A stretch of 64,000 bases of DNA from Actinernus sp. WN-2022 (taxonomy: Eukaryota > Cnidaria > Anthozoa > Actiniaria > Actinernidae), in contig JAOWCC010001589.1 in the NCBI GenBank assembly GCA_030867875.1, positions 140,651,745 through 140,715,744 on the forward strand, in the 5' to 3' direction. Shown here in pieces: positions 1-13,840 of the stretch; position 1 is the stretch's first letter, and each line of letters opens with the position of its first letter. The notes under the pieces are model-generated. The model was not told the DNA's origin. It was given only the letters and a program-made list of their open reading frames with translations, and made no database searches. The position numbers were made by a program, and so were the translations under genes.

Positions 1-1230
1 CGGGTAGGCGAAAAATCTCAGATTTCTGACAAAAACTAAAAAACCACTCAAAATGCTTCAAAATGATGGCAAACAATCTCCTGGTAGCTTCAGAACACAA
101 ATGAAATAAGTTGGAGAAAGAATAACAAAAATGCATACTTCACATAAAATTTAGAGTTTCATGTTTGCACTTACCTCAATTTAGGTCTCCCAACACCTAA
201 ACTTGCCCAGAACCAAGCCATTCTGTCCACAAGCACTTCACATCTTTATCCTGGTAGCATCAGAACACCAATGGATTAAGTTGGAGAAAGAAATGAAGAA
301 AAAAATCAACATCTTCAAAAATGGTCAAATCTGTATTTTTTGGACCAGACCGGGTAGGCGAAAAATCTCAGATTTCTGACAAAAACTAAAAAACCACTCA
401 AAATGCTTCAAAATGATGGCAAACAATCTCCTGGTAGCTTCAGAACACAAATGAAATAAGTTGGAGAAAGAATAACAAAAATGCATACTTCACATAAAAT
501 TTAGAGTTTCATGTTTGCACTTACCTCAATTTAGGTCTCCCAACACCTAAACTTGCCCAGAACCAAGCCATTCTGTCCACAAGCACTTCACATCTTTATC
601 CTGGTAGCATCAGAACACCAATGGATTAAGTTGGAGAAAGAAATGAAGAAAAAAATCAACATCTTCAAAAATGGTCAAATCTGTATTTTTTTCACCAGAC
701 CGGGTAGGCAAAAAATATCAGATTTCTGAAAAAACTAAAAAACCACTCAATATGCTTCAAAATGATGGCCAACAATCTGCTGATAGTTTCCAGACATGAA
801 TGGATTACGTTGGAGAAAGAATTGGAGAAAAAAAATCAACATCTTCAAAAATGGTCAAATCTGTATTTTTTGGACCAGACCGGGTAGGCAAAAAATATCA
901 GATTTCTGACAAAAACTAAAAAACCACTCAATATGCTTCAAAAGGTTGGCAAACAATCTCCTGGTAGCTTGAGAACAGAAATGGAGAAAGAATTGAAGAA
1001 AAAAATCAACATCTTCAAAAATGGCCAAATCTGTATTTTTTGGACCAGACCGGGTAGGCAAAAAATATCAGATTTCTGACAAAAACTAAAAAAACACTCA
1101 ATATGCTTCAAAATGATGGCAAACAATCTGCTGATAGTTAACAGACATGATTGGATTAAGTTGGAGAAAGAAATGAAGAAAAAAAATCAACATCTTCAAA
1201 AATGGTCAAATCTGTATTTTTTTGACCAGA

Positions 1231-2281
1231 CCGGGTAGGCAAAAAATATCAGATTTCTGACAAAAACTAAAAAAACACTCAATATGCTTCAAAAGGTTCG
1301 CAAACAATCTCCTTGTAGCTTCAGAACACAAATGAAATAAGTTGGAGAAAGAATAACAAAAATGCATACTTCACATAAAATTTAGAGTTTCATGTTTGCA
1401 CTTACCTCAATTTAGGTCTCCCAACACCTAAACTTGCCCAGAACCAAGCCATTCTGTCCACAAGCACTTCACATCTTTATCCTGGTAGCATCAGAACACC
1501 AATGGATTAAGTTGGAGAAAGAAATGAAGAAATAAATCAACATCTTCAAAAATGGTCAAATCTGTATTTTTTGGACCAGACCGGGTAGGCAAAAAATATC
1601 AGATTTCTGACAAAAACTAAAAAAACACTCAATATGCTTCAAAAGGTTGGCAAACAATCTCCTTGTAGCTTCAGAACACAAATGAAATAAGTTGGAGAAA
1701 GAATAACAAAAATGCATACTTCACATAAAATTTAGAGTTTCATGTTTGCACTTACCTCAATTTAGGTCTCCCAACACCTAAACTTGCCCAGAACCAAGCC
1801 ATTCTGTCCACAAGCACTTCACATCTTTATCCTGGTAGCATCAGAACACCAATGGATTAAGTTGGAGAAAGAAATGAAGAAATAAATCAACATCTTCAAA
1901 AATGGTCAAATCTGTATTTTTTGGACCAGACCGGGTAGGCAAAAAATATCAGATTTCTGACAAAAACTAAAAAAACACTCAATATGCTTCAAAAGGTTGG
2001 CAAACAATCTCCTTGTAGCTTCAGAACACAAATGAAATAAGTTGGAGAAAGAATAACAAAAATGCATACTTCACATAAAATTTAGAGTTTCATGTTTGCA
2101 CTTACCTCAATTTAGGTCTCCCAACACCTAAACTTGCCCAGAACCAAGCCATTCTGTCCACAAGCACTTCACATCTTTATCCTGGTAGCATCAGAACACC
2201 AATGGATTAAGTTGGAGAAAGAATTGAAGAAAAAAAATCAACATCTTCAAAAATGGTCAAATCTGTATTTTTTTGACCAGA
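1231..2281 (+). repeat. Clean tandem run of three 350-bp satellite dimers
   Basis: The anchor CCGGGTAGGC recurs at 1231, 1581, 1931 and 2282, giving a 350-351 bp period. Inside each unit CTGGTAGC/CTTGTAGC followed by TTCAGAACAC or ATCAGAACACC, and GTTGGAGAAAG, each occur twice about 170 bp apart. The 350-bp unit is therefore a dimer of a 180- and a 170-type monomer whose second half has diverged. The Polinton insertion sequence GCCATT lies in the diverged half. Confidence 0.9.
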
Positions 2282-5200
2282 CCGGGTAGGCAAAAAATGT
2301 CAGATTTCTGACAAAAACTAAAAAACCACTCAATATGCTTCAAAACGATGGCAAACAATCTGCTGATAGTTAACAGACATGATTGGATTAAGTTGGAGAA
2401 AGAAATGAAGAAAAAAATCAACATCTTCAAAAATGGTCAAATCTGTATTTTTTTGACCAGACCGGGTAGGCAAAAAATGTCAGATTTCTGACAAAAACTA
2501 AAAAACCACTCAATATGCTTCAAAACGATGGCAAACAATCTGCTGATAGTTAACAGACATGATTGGATTAAGTTGGAGAAAGAAATGAAGAAAAAAATCA
2601 ACATCTTCAAAAATGGTCAAATCTGTATTTTTTGGACCAGACCGGGTAGGCAAAAAATATCAGATTTCTGACAAAAACTAAAAAACCACTCAATATGCTT
2701 CAAAATGTTGGCAAACAATCTCCTGGTAGCTTGAGAACACAAATGTAGAAAGAATTGAAGAAAAAAATCAACATCTTCAAAAATGGTCAAATCTGTATTT
2801 TTTTGACCAGACCGGGTAGGCAAAAAATATCAGATTTCTGACAAAAACTAAAAAAACACTCAATATGCTTCAAAAGGTTGGCAAACAATCTCCTTGTAGC
2901 TTCAGAACACAAATGAAATAAGTTGGAGAAAGAATAACAAAAATGCATACTTCACATAAAATTTAGAGTTTCATGTTTGCACTTACCTCAATTTAGGTCT
3001 CCCAACACCTAAACTTGCCCAGAACCAAGCCATTCTGTCCACAAGCACTTCACATCTTTATCCTGGTAGCATCAGAACACCAATGGATTAAGTTGGAGAA
3101 AGAAATGAAGAAATAAATCAACATCTTCAAAAATGGTCAAATCTGTATTTTTTGGACCAGACCGGGTAGGCAAAAAATATCAGATTTCTGACAAAAACTA
3201 AAAAAACACTCAATATGCTTCAAAAGGTTGGCAAACAATCTCCTTGTAGCTTCAGAACACAAATGAAATAAGTTGGAGAAAGAATAACAAAAATGCATAC
3301 TTCACATAAAATTTAGAGTTTCATGTTTGCACTTACCTCAATTTAGGTCTCCCAACACCTAAACTTGCCCAGAACCAAGCCATTCTGTCCACAAGCACTT
3401 CACATCTTTATCCTGGTAGCATCAGAACACCAATGGATTAAGTTGGAGAAAGAAATGAAGAAATAAATCAACATCTTCAAAAATGGTCAAATCTGTATTT
3501 TTTGGACCAGACCGGGTAGGCAAAAAATATCAGATTTCTGACAAAAACTAAAAAAACACTCAATATGCTTCAAAAGGTTGGCAAACAATCTCCTTGTAGC
3601 TTCAGAACACAAATGAAATAAGTTGGAGAAAGAATAACAAAAATGCATACTTCACATAAAATTTAGAGTTTCATGTTTGCACTTACCTCAATTTAGGTCT
3701 CCCAACACCTAAACTTGCCCAGAACCAAGCCATTCTGTCCACAAGCACTTCACATCTTTATCCTGGTAGCATCAGAACACCAATGGATTAAGTTGGAGAA
3801 AGAATTGAAGAAAAAAAATCAACATCTTCAAAAATGGTCAAATCTGTATTTTTTTGACCAGACCGGGTAGGCAAAAAATGTCAGATTTCTGACAAAAACT
3901 AAAAAACCACTCAATATGCTTCAAAACGATGGCAAACAATCTGCTGATAGTTAACAGACATGATTGGATTAAGTTGGAGAAAGAAATGAAGAAAAAAATC
4001 AACATCTTCAAAAATGGTCAAATCTGTATTTTTTTGACCAGACCGGGTAGGCAAAAAATGTCAGATTTCTGACAAAAACTAAAAAACCACTCAATATGCT
4101 TCAAAACGATGGCAAACAATCTGCTGATAGTTAACAGACATGATTGGATTAAGTTGGAGAAAGAAATGAAGAAAAAAATCAACATCTTCAAAAATGGTCA
4201 AATCTGTATTTTTTGGACCAGACCGGGTAGGCAAAAAATATCAGATTTCTGACAAAAACTAAAAAACCACTCAATATGCTTCAAAATGTTGGCAAACAAT
4301 CTCCTGGTAGCTTGAGAACACAAATGTAGAAAGAATTGAAGAAAAAAATCAACATCTTCAAAAATGGTCAAATCTGTATTTTTTTGACCAGACCGGGTAG
4401 GCAAAAAATATCAGATTTCTGACAAAAACTAAAAAAACACTCAATATGCTTCAAAAGGTTGGCAAACAATCTCCTTGTAGCTTCAGAACACAAATGAAAT
4501 AAGTTGGAGAAAGAATAACAAAAATGCATACTTCACATAAAATTTAGAGTTTCATGTTTGCACTTACCTCAATTTAGGTCTCCCAACACCTAAACTTGCC
4601 CAGAACCAAGCCATTCTGTCCACAAGCACTTCACATCTTTATCCTGGTAGCATCAGAACACCAATGGATTAAGTTGGAGAAAGAAATGAAGAAATAAATC
4701 AACATCTTCAAAAACGGTCAAATCTGTATTTTTTGGACCAGACCGGGTAGGCAAAAAATATCAGATTTCTGACAAAAACTAAAAAAACACTCAATATGCT
4801 TCAAAAGGTTGGCAAACAATCTCCTTGTAGCTTCAGAACACAAATGAAATAAGTTGGAGAAAGAATAACAAAAATGCATACTTCACATAAAATTTAGAGT
4901 TTCATGTTTGCACTTACCTCAATTTAGGTCTCCCAACACCTAAACTTGCCCAGAACCAAGCCATTCTGTCCACAAGCACTTCACATCTTTATCCTGGTAG
5001 CATCAGAACACCAATGGATTAAGTTGGAGAAAGAATTGAAGAAAAAAATCAACATCTTCAAAAATGGTCAAATCTGTATTTTTTTGACCAGACCGGGTAG
5101 GCAAAAAATGTCAGATTTCTGACAAAAACTAAAAAACCACTCAATATGCTTCAAAACGATGGCAAACAATCTGCTGATAGTTAACAGACATGATTGGATT

Positions 5201-8200
5201 AAGTTGGAGAAAGAAATGAAGAAAAAAATCAACATCTTCAAAAATGGTCAAATCTGTATTTTTTGGACCAGACCGGGTAGGCAAAAAATATCAGATTTCT
5301 GACAAAAACTAAAAAACCACTCAACATGCTTCAAAAGGTTGGCAAACAATCTCCTGGTAGCTTGAGAACAGAAATGGAGAAAGAATTGAAGAAAAAACTC
5401 AACATCTTCAAAAATGGTCAAATCTGTATTTTTTGGACCAGACCGGGTAGGCGAAAAATCTCAGATTTCTGACAAAAACTAAAAAACCACTCAAAATGCT
5501 TCAAAATGATGGCAAACAATCTCCTGGTAGCTTCAGAACACAAATGAAATAAGTTGGAGAAAGAATAACAAAAATGCATACTTCACATAAAATTTAGAGT
5601 TTCATGTTTGCACTTACCTCAATTTAGGTCTCCCAACACCTAAACTTGCCCAGAACCAAGCCATTCTGTCCACAAGCACTTCACATCTTTATCCTGGTAG
5701 CATCAGAACACCAATGGATTAAGTTGGAGAAAGAAATGAAGAAAAAAATCAACATCTTCAAAAATGGTCAAATCTGTATTTTTTTCACCAGACCGGGTAG
5801 GCAAAAAATATCAGATTTCTGAAAAAACTAAAAAACCACTCAATATGCTTCAAAATGATGGCCAACAATCTGCTGATAGTTTCCAGACATGAATGGATTA
5901 CGTTGGAGAAAGAATTGGAGAAAAAAAATCAACATCTTCAAAAATGGTCAAATCTGTATTTTTTGGACCAGACCGGGTAGGCAAAAAATATCAGATTTCT
6001 GACAAAAACTAAAAAACCACTCAATATGCTTCAAAAGGTTGGCAAACAATCTCCTGGTAGCTTGAGAACAGAAATGGAGAAAGAATTGAAGAAAAAAATC
6101 AACATCTTCAAAAATGGCCAAATCTGTATTTTTTGGACCAGACCGGGTAGGCAAAAAATATCAGATTTCTGACAAAAACTAAAAAAACACTCAATATGCT
6201 TCAAAATGATGGCAAACAATCTGCTGATAGTTAACAGACATGATTGGATTAAGTTGGAGAAAGAAATGAAGAAAAAAAATCAACATCTTCAAAAATGGTC
6301 AAATCTGTATTTTTTTGACCAGACCGGGTAGGCAAAAAATATCAGATTTCTGACAAAAACTAAAAAAACACTCAATATGCTTCAAAAGGTTCGCAAACAA
6401 TCTCCTTGTAGCTTCAGAACACAAATGAAATAAGTTGGAGAAAGAATAACAAAAATGCATACTTCACATAAAATTTAGAGTTTCATGTTTGCACTTACCT
6501 CAATTTAGGTCTCCCAACACCTAAACTTGCCCAGAACCAAGCCATTCTGTCCACAAGCACTTCACATCTTTATCCTGGTAGCATCAGAACACCAATGGAT
6601 TAAGTTGGAGAAAGAAATGAAGAAATAAATCAACATCTTCAAAAATGGTCAAATCTGTATTTTTTGGACCAGACCGGGTAGGCAAAAAATATCAGATTTC
6701 TGACAAAAACTAAAAAAACACTCAATATGCTTCAAAAGGTTGGCAAACAATCTCCTTGTAGCTTCAGAACACAAATGAAATAAGTTGGAGAAAGAATAAC
6801 AAAAATGCATACTTCACATAAAATTTAGAGTTTCATGTTTGCACTTACCTCAATTTAGGTCTCCCAACACCTAAACTTGCCCAGAACCAAGCCATTCTGT
6901 CCACAAGCACTTCACATCTTTATCCTGGTAGCATCAGAACACCAATGGATTAAGTTGGAGAAAGAAATGAAGAAATAAATCAACATCTTCAAAAATGGTC
7001 AAATCTGTATTTTTTGGACCAGACCGGGTAGGCAAAAATATCAGATTTCTGACAAAAACTAAAAAAACACTCAATATGCTTCAAAAGGTTGGCAAACAAT
7101 CTCCTTGTAGCTTCAGAACACAAATGAAATAAGTTGGAGAAAGAATAACAAAAATGCATACTTCACATAAAATTTAGAGTTTCATGTTTGCACTTACCTC
7201 AATTTAGGTCTCCCAACACCTAAACTTGCCCAGAACCAAGCCATTCTGTCCACAAACACTTCACATCTTTATCCTGGTAGCATCAGAACACCAATGGATT
7301 AAGTTGGAGAAAGAATTGAAGAAAAAAAATCAACATCTTCAAAAATGGTCAAATCTGTATTTTTTTGACCAGACCGGGTAGGCAAAAAATGTCAGATTTC
7401 TGACAAAAACTAAAAAACCACTCAATATGCTTCAAAACGATGGCAAACAATCTGCTGATAGTTAACAGACATGATTGGATTAAGTTGGAGAAAGAAATGA
7501 AGAAAAAAATCAACATCTTCAAAAATGGTCAAATCTGTATTTTTTGGACCAGACCGGGTAGGCAAAAAATATCAGATTTCTGACAAAAACTAAAAAACCA
7601 CTCAACATGCTTCAAAAGGTTGGCAAACAATCTCCTGGTAGCTTGAGAACAGAAATGGAGAAAGAATTGAAGAAAAAACTCAACATCTTCAAAAATGGTC
7701 AAATCTGTATTTTTTGGACCAGACCGGGTAGGCGAAAAATCTCAGATTTCTGACAAAAACTAAAAAACCACTCAAAATGCTTCAAAATGATGGCAAACAA
7801 TCTCCTGGTAGCTTCAGAACACAAATGAAATAAGTTGGAGAAAGAATAACAAAAATGCATACTTCACATAAAATTTAGAGTTTCATGTTTGCACTTACCT
7901 CAATTTAGGTCTCCCAACACCTAAACTTGCCCAGAACCAAGCCATTCTGTCCACAAGCACTTCACATCTTTATCCTGGTAGCATCAGAACACCAATGGAT
8001 TAAGTTGGAGAAAGAAATGAAGAAAAAAATCAACATCTTCAAAAATGGTCAAATCTGTATTTTTTTCACCAGACCGGGTAGGCAAAAAATATCAGATTTC
8101 TGACAAAAACTAAAAAACCACTCAATATGCTTCAAAATGATGGCCAACAATCTGCTGATAGTTTCCAGACATGAATGGATTATGTTGGAGAAAGAATTGG

Positions 8201-9199
8201 AGAAAAAAATCAACATCTTCAAAAATGGTCAAATCTGTATTTTTTGGACCAGACCAGGTAGGCAAAAAATATCAGATTTCTGACAAAAACTAAAAAACCA
8301 CTCAATATGCTTCAAAAGGTTGGCAAACAATCTCCTGGTAGCTTGAGAACAGAAATGGAGAAAGAATTGAAGAAAAAAATCAACATCTTCAAAAATGGCC
8401 AAATCTGTATTTTTTGGACCAGACCGGGTAGGCAAAAAATATCAGATTTCTGACAAAAACTAAAAAACCACTCAATATGCTTCAAAAGGTTGGCAAACAA
8501 TCTCCTGGTAGCTTGAGAACAGAAATGGAGAAAGAATTGAAGAAAAAAATCAACATCTTCAAAAATGGTCAAATCTGTATTTTTTGGACCAGACCGGGTA
8601 GGCAAAAAATATCAGATTTCTGACAAAAACTAAAAAACCACTCAATATGCTTCAAAATGATGGCCAACAATCTGCTGATAGTTAACAGACATGATTGGAT
8701 TAAGTTGGAGAAAGAAATGAAGAAAAAAAATCAACATCTTCAAAAATGGTCAAATCTGTATTTTTTTGACCAGACCGGGTAGGCAAAAAATATCAGATTT
8801 CTGACAAAAACTAAAAAAACACTCAATATGCTTCAAAAGGTTCGCAAACAATCTCCTTGTAGCTTCAGAACACAAATGAAATAAGTTGGAGAAAGAATAA
8901 CAAAAATGCATACTTCACATAAAATTTAGAGTTTCATGTTTGCACTTACCTCAATTTAGGTCTCCCAACACCTAAACTTGCCCAGAACCAAGCCATTCTG
9001 TCCACAAGCACTTCACATCTTTATCCTGGTAGCATCAGAACACCAATGGATTAAGTTGGAGAAAGAAATGAAGAAATAAATCAACATCTTCAAAAATGGT
9101 CAAATCTGTATTTTTTGGACCAGACCGGGTAGGCAAAAAATATCAGATTTCTGACAAAAACTAAAAAAACATTCAATATGCTTCAAAAGGTTGGCAAAC

Positions 9200-12100
9200 A
9201 ATCTCCTTGTAGCTTCAGAACACAAATGAAATAAGTTGGAGAAAGAATAACAAAAATGCATACTTCACATAAAATTTAGAGTTTCATGTTTGCACTTACC
9301 TCAATTTAGGTCTCCCAACACCTAAACTTGCCCAGAACCAAGCCATTCTGTCCACAAGCACTTCACATCTTTATCCTGGTAGCATCAGAACACCAATGGA
9401 TTAAGTTGGAGAAAGAAATGAAGAAATAAATCAACATCTTCAAAAATGGTCAAATCTGTATTTTTTGGACCAGACCGGGTAGGCAAAAAATATCAGATTT
9501 CTGACAAAAACTAAAAAAACATTCAATATGCTTCAAAAGGTTGGCAAACAATCTCCTTGTAGCTTCAGAACACAAATGAAATAAGTTGGAGAAAGAATAA
9601 CAAAAATGCATACTTCACATAAAATTTAGAGTTTCATGTTTGCACTTACCTCAATTTAGGTCTCCCAACACCTAAACTTGCCCAGAACCAAGCCATTCTG
9701 TCCACAAGCACTTCACATCTTTATCCTGGTAGCATCAGAACACCAATGGATTAAGTTGGAGAAAGAAATGAAGAAATAAATCAACATCTTCAAAAATGGT
9801 CAAATCTGTATTTTTTGGACCAGACCGGGTAGGCAAAAAATATCAGATTTCTGACAAAAACTAAAAAAACACTCAATATGCTTCAAAAGGTTGGCAAACA
9901 ATCTCCTTGTAGCTTCAGAACACAAATGAAATAAGTTGGAGAAAGAATAACAAAAATGCATACTTCACATAAAATTTAGAGTTTCATGTTTGCACTTACC
10001 TCAATTTAGGTCTCCCAACACCTAAACTTGCCCAGAACCAAGCCATTCTGTCCACAAGCACTTCACATCTTTATCCTGGTAGCATCAGAACACCAATGGA
10101 TTAAGTTGGAGAAAGAATTGAAGAAAAAAAATCAACATCTTCAAAAATGGTCAAATCTGTATTTTTTTGACCAGACCGGGTAGGCAAAAAATGTCAGATT
10201 TCTGACAAAAACTAAAAAACCACTCAATATGCTTCAAAACGATGGCAAACAATCTGCTGATAGTTAACAGACATGATTGGATTAAGTTGGAGAAAGAAAT
10301 GAAGAAAAAAATCAACATCTTCAAAAATGGTCAAATCTGTATTTTTTTGACCAGACCGGGTAGGCAAAAAATGTCAGATTTCTGACAAAAACTAAAAAAC
10401 CACTCAATATGCTTCAAAACGATGGCAAACAATCTGCTGATAGTTAACAGACATGATTGGATTAAGTTGGAGAAAGAAATGAAGAAAAAAATCAACATCT
10501 TCAAAAATGGTCAAATCTGTATTTTTTGGACCAGACCGGGTAGGCAAAAAATATCAGATTTCTGACAAAAACTAAAAAACCACTCAATATGCTTCAAAAT
10601 GTTGGCAAACAATCTCCTGGTAGCTTGAGAACACAAATGTAGAAAGAATTGAAGAAAAAAATCAACATCTTCAAAAATGGTCAAATCTGTATTTTTTTGA
10701 CCAGACCGGGTAGGCAAAAAATATCAGATTTCTGACAAAAACTAAAAAAACACTCAATATGCTTCAAAAGGTTGGCAAACAATCTCCTTGTAGCTTCAGA
10801 ACACAAATGAAATAAGTTGGAGAAAGAATAACAAAAATGCATACTTCACATAAAATTTAGAGTTTCATGTTTGCACTTACCTCAATTTAGGTCTCCCAAC
10901 ACCTAAACTTGCCCAGAACCAAGCCATTCTGTCCACAAGCACTTCACATCTTTATCCTGGTAGCATCAGAACACCAATGGATTAAGTTGGAGAAAGAAAT
11001 GAAGAAATAAATCAACATCTTCAAAAACGGTCAAATCTGTATTTTTTGGACCAGACCGGGTAGGCAAAAAATATCAGATTTCTGACAAAAACTAAAAAAA
11101 CACTCAATATGCTTCAAAAGGTTGGCAAACAATCTCCTTGTAGCTTCAGAACACAAATGAAATAAGTTGGAGAAAGAATAACAAAAATGCATACTTCACA
11201 TAAAATTTAGAGTTTCATGTTTGCACTTACCTCAATTTAGGTCCCCCAACACCTAAACTTGCCCAGAACCAAGCCATTCTGTCCACAAGCACTTCACATC
11301 TTTATCCTGGTAGCATCAGAACACCAATGGATTAAGTTGGAGAAAGAATTGAAGAAAAAAATCAACATCTTCAAAAATGGTCAAATCTGTATTTTTTTGA
11401 CCAGACCGGGTAGGCAAAAAATGTCAGATTTCTGACAAAAACTAAAAAACCACTCAATATGCTTCAAAACGATGGCAAACAATCTGCTGATAGTTAACAG
11501 ACATGATTGGATTAAGTTGGAGAAAGAAATGAAGAAAAAAATCAACATCTTCAAAAATGGTCAAATCTGTATTTTTTTGACCAGACCGGGTAGGCAAAAA
11601 ATGTCAGATTTCTGACAAAAACTAAAAAACCACTCAATATGCTTCAATACGATGGCAAACAATCTGCTGATAGTTAACAGACATGATTGGATTAAGTTGG
11701 AGAAAGAAATGAAGAAAAAAATCAACATCTTCAAAAATGGTCAAATCTGTATTTTTTGGACCAGACCGGGTAGGCAAAAAATATCAGATTTCTGACAAAA
11801 ACTAAAAAACCACTCAACATGCTTCAAAAGGTTGGCAAACAATCTCCTGGTAGCTTGAGAACAGAAATGGAGAAAGAATTGAAGAAAAAACTCAACATCT
11901 TCAAAAATGGTCAAATCTGTATTTTTTGGACCAGACCGGGTAGGCGAAAAATCTCAGATTTCTGACAAAAACTAAAAAACCACTCAATATGCTTCAAAAT
12001 GTTGGCAAACAATCTCCTGGTAGCTTGAGAACACAAATGTAGAAAGAATTGAAGAAAAAAATCAACATCTTCAAAAATGGTCAAATCTGTATTTTTTTGA

Positions 12101-12990
12101 CCAGACCGGGTAGGCAAAAAATATCAGATTTCTGACAAAAACTAAAAAAACACTCAATATGCTTCAAAAGGTTGGCAAACAATCTCCTTGTAGCTTCAGA
12201 ACACAAATGAAATAAGTTGGAGAAAGAATAACAAAAATGCATACTTCACATAAAATTTAGAGTTTCATGTTTGCACTTACCTCAATTTAGGTCTCCCAAC
12301 ACCTAAACTTGCCCAGAACCAAGCCATTCTGTCCACAAGCACTTCACATCTTTATCCTGGTAGCATCAGAACACCAATGGATTAAGTTGGAGAAAGAAAT
12401 GAAGAAATAAATCAACATCTTCAAAAACGGTCAAATCTGTATTTTTTGGACCAGACCGGGTAGGCAAAAAATATCAGATTTCTGACAAAAACTAAAAAAA
12501 CACTCAATATGCTTCAAAAGGTTGGCAAACAATCTCCTTGTAGCTTCAGAACACAAATGAAATAAGTTGGAGAAAGAATAACAAAAATGCATACTTCACA
12601 TAAAATTTAGAGTTTCATGTTTGCACTTACCTCAATTTAGGTCTCCCAACACCTAAACTTGCCCAGAACCAAGCCATTCTGTCCACAAGCACTTCACATC
12701 TTTATCCTGGTAGCATCAGAACACCAATGGATTAAGTTGGAGAAAGAATTGAAGAAAAAAATCAACATCTTCAAAAATGGTCAAATCTGTATTTTTTTGA
12801 CCAGACCGGGTAGGCAAAAAATGTCAGATTTCTGACAAAAACTAAAAAACCACTCAATATGCTTCAAAACGATGGCAAACAATCTGCTGATAGTTAACAG
12901 ACATGATTGGATTAAGTTGGAGAAAGAAATGAAGAAAAAAATCAACATCTTCAAAAATGGTCAAATCTGTATTTTTTTGACCAGACCGGG
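9200..12990 (+). repeat. Satellite block repeated at +15798 bp (25.0-28.79 kb)
   Basis: Monomer order here matches that near 25000-28790 at a constant offset of 15798 bp. A private variant, GTCCCCCAACACC instead of GTCTCCCAACACC, appears at about 11242 and again at about 27040. Scattered differences exist (for example TTCAATACGATGG at about 11646 against TTCAAAACGATGG in the partner), so the copies are not identical. The end points are estimated by eye: the match breaks near 12990/28790, where ATGTCAG is replaced by ATATCAG. Confidence 0.7.
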
Positions 12991-13840
12991 TAGGCAAAAA
13001 ATGTCAGATTTCTGACAAAAACTAAAAAACCACTCAATATGCTTCAAAACGATGGCAAACAATCTGCTGATAGTTAACAGACATGATTGGATTAAGTTGG
13101 AGAAAGAAATGAAGAAAAAAATCAACATCTTCAAAAATGGTCAAATCTGTATTTTTTGGACCAGACCGGGTAGGCAAAAAATATCAGATTTCTGACAAAA
13201 ACTAAAAAACCACTCAACATGCTTCAAAAGGTTGGCAAACAATCTCCTGGTAGCTTGAGAACAGAAATGGAGAAAGAATTGAAGAAAAAACTCAACATCT
13301 TCAAAAATGGTCAAATCTGTATTTTTTGGACCAGACCGGGTAGGCGAAAAATCTCAGATTTCTGACAAAAACTAAAAAACCACTCAAAATGCTTCAAAAT
13401 GATGGCAAACAATCTCCTGGTAGCTTCAGAACACAAATGAAATAAGTTGGAGAAAGAATAACAAAAATGCATACTTCACATAAAATTTAGAGTTTCATGT
13501 TTGCACTTACCTCAATTTAGGTCTCCCAACACCTAAACTTGCCCAGAACCAAGCCATTCTGTCCACAAGCACTTCACATCTTTATCCTGGTAGCATCAGA
13601 ACACCAATGGATTAAGTTGGAGAAAGAAATGAAGAAAAAAATCAACATCTTCAAAAATGGTCAAATCTGTATTTTTTTCACCAGACCGGGTAGGCAAAAA
13701 ATATCAGATTTCTGAAAAAACTAAAAAACCACTCAATATGCTTCAAAATGATGGCCAACAATCTGCTGATAGTTTCCAGACATGAATGGATTACGTTGGA
13801 GAAAGAATTGGAGAAAAAAAATCAACATCTTCAAAAATGG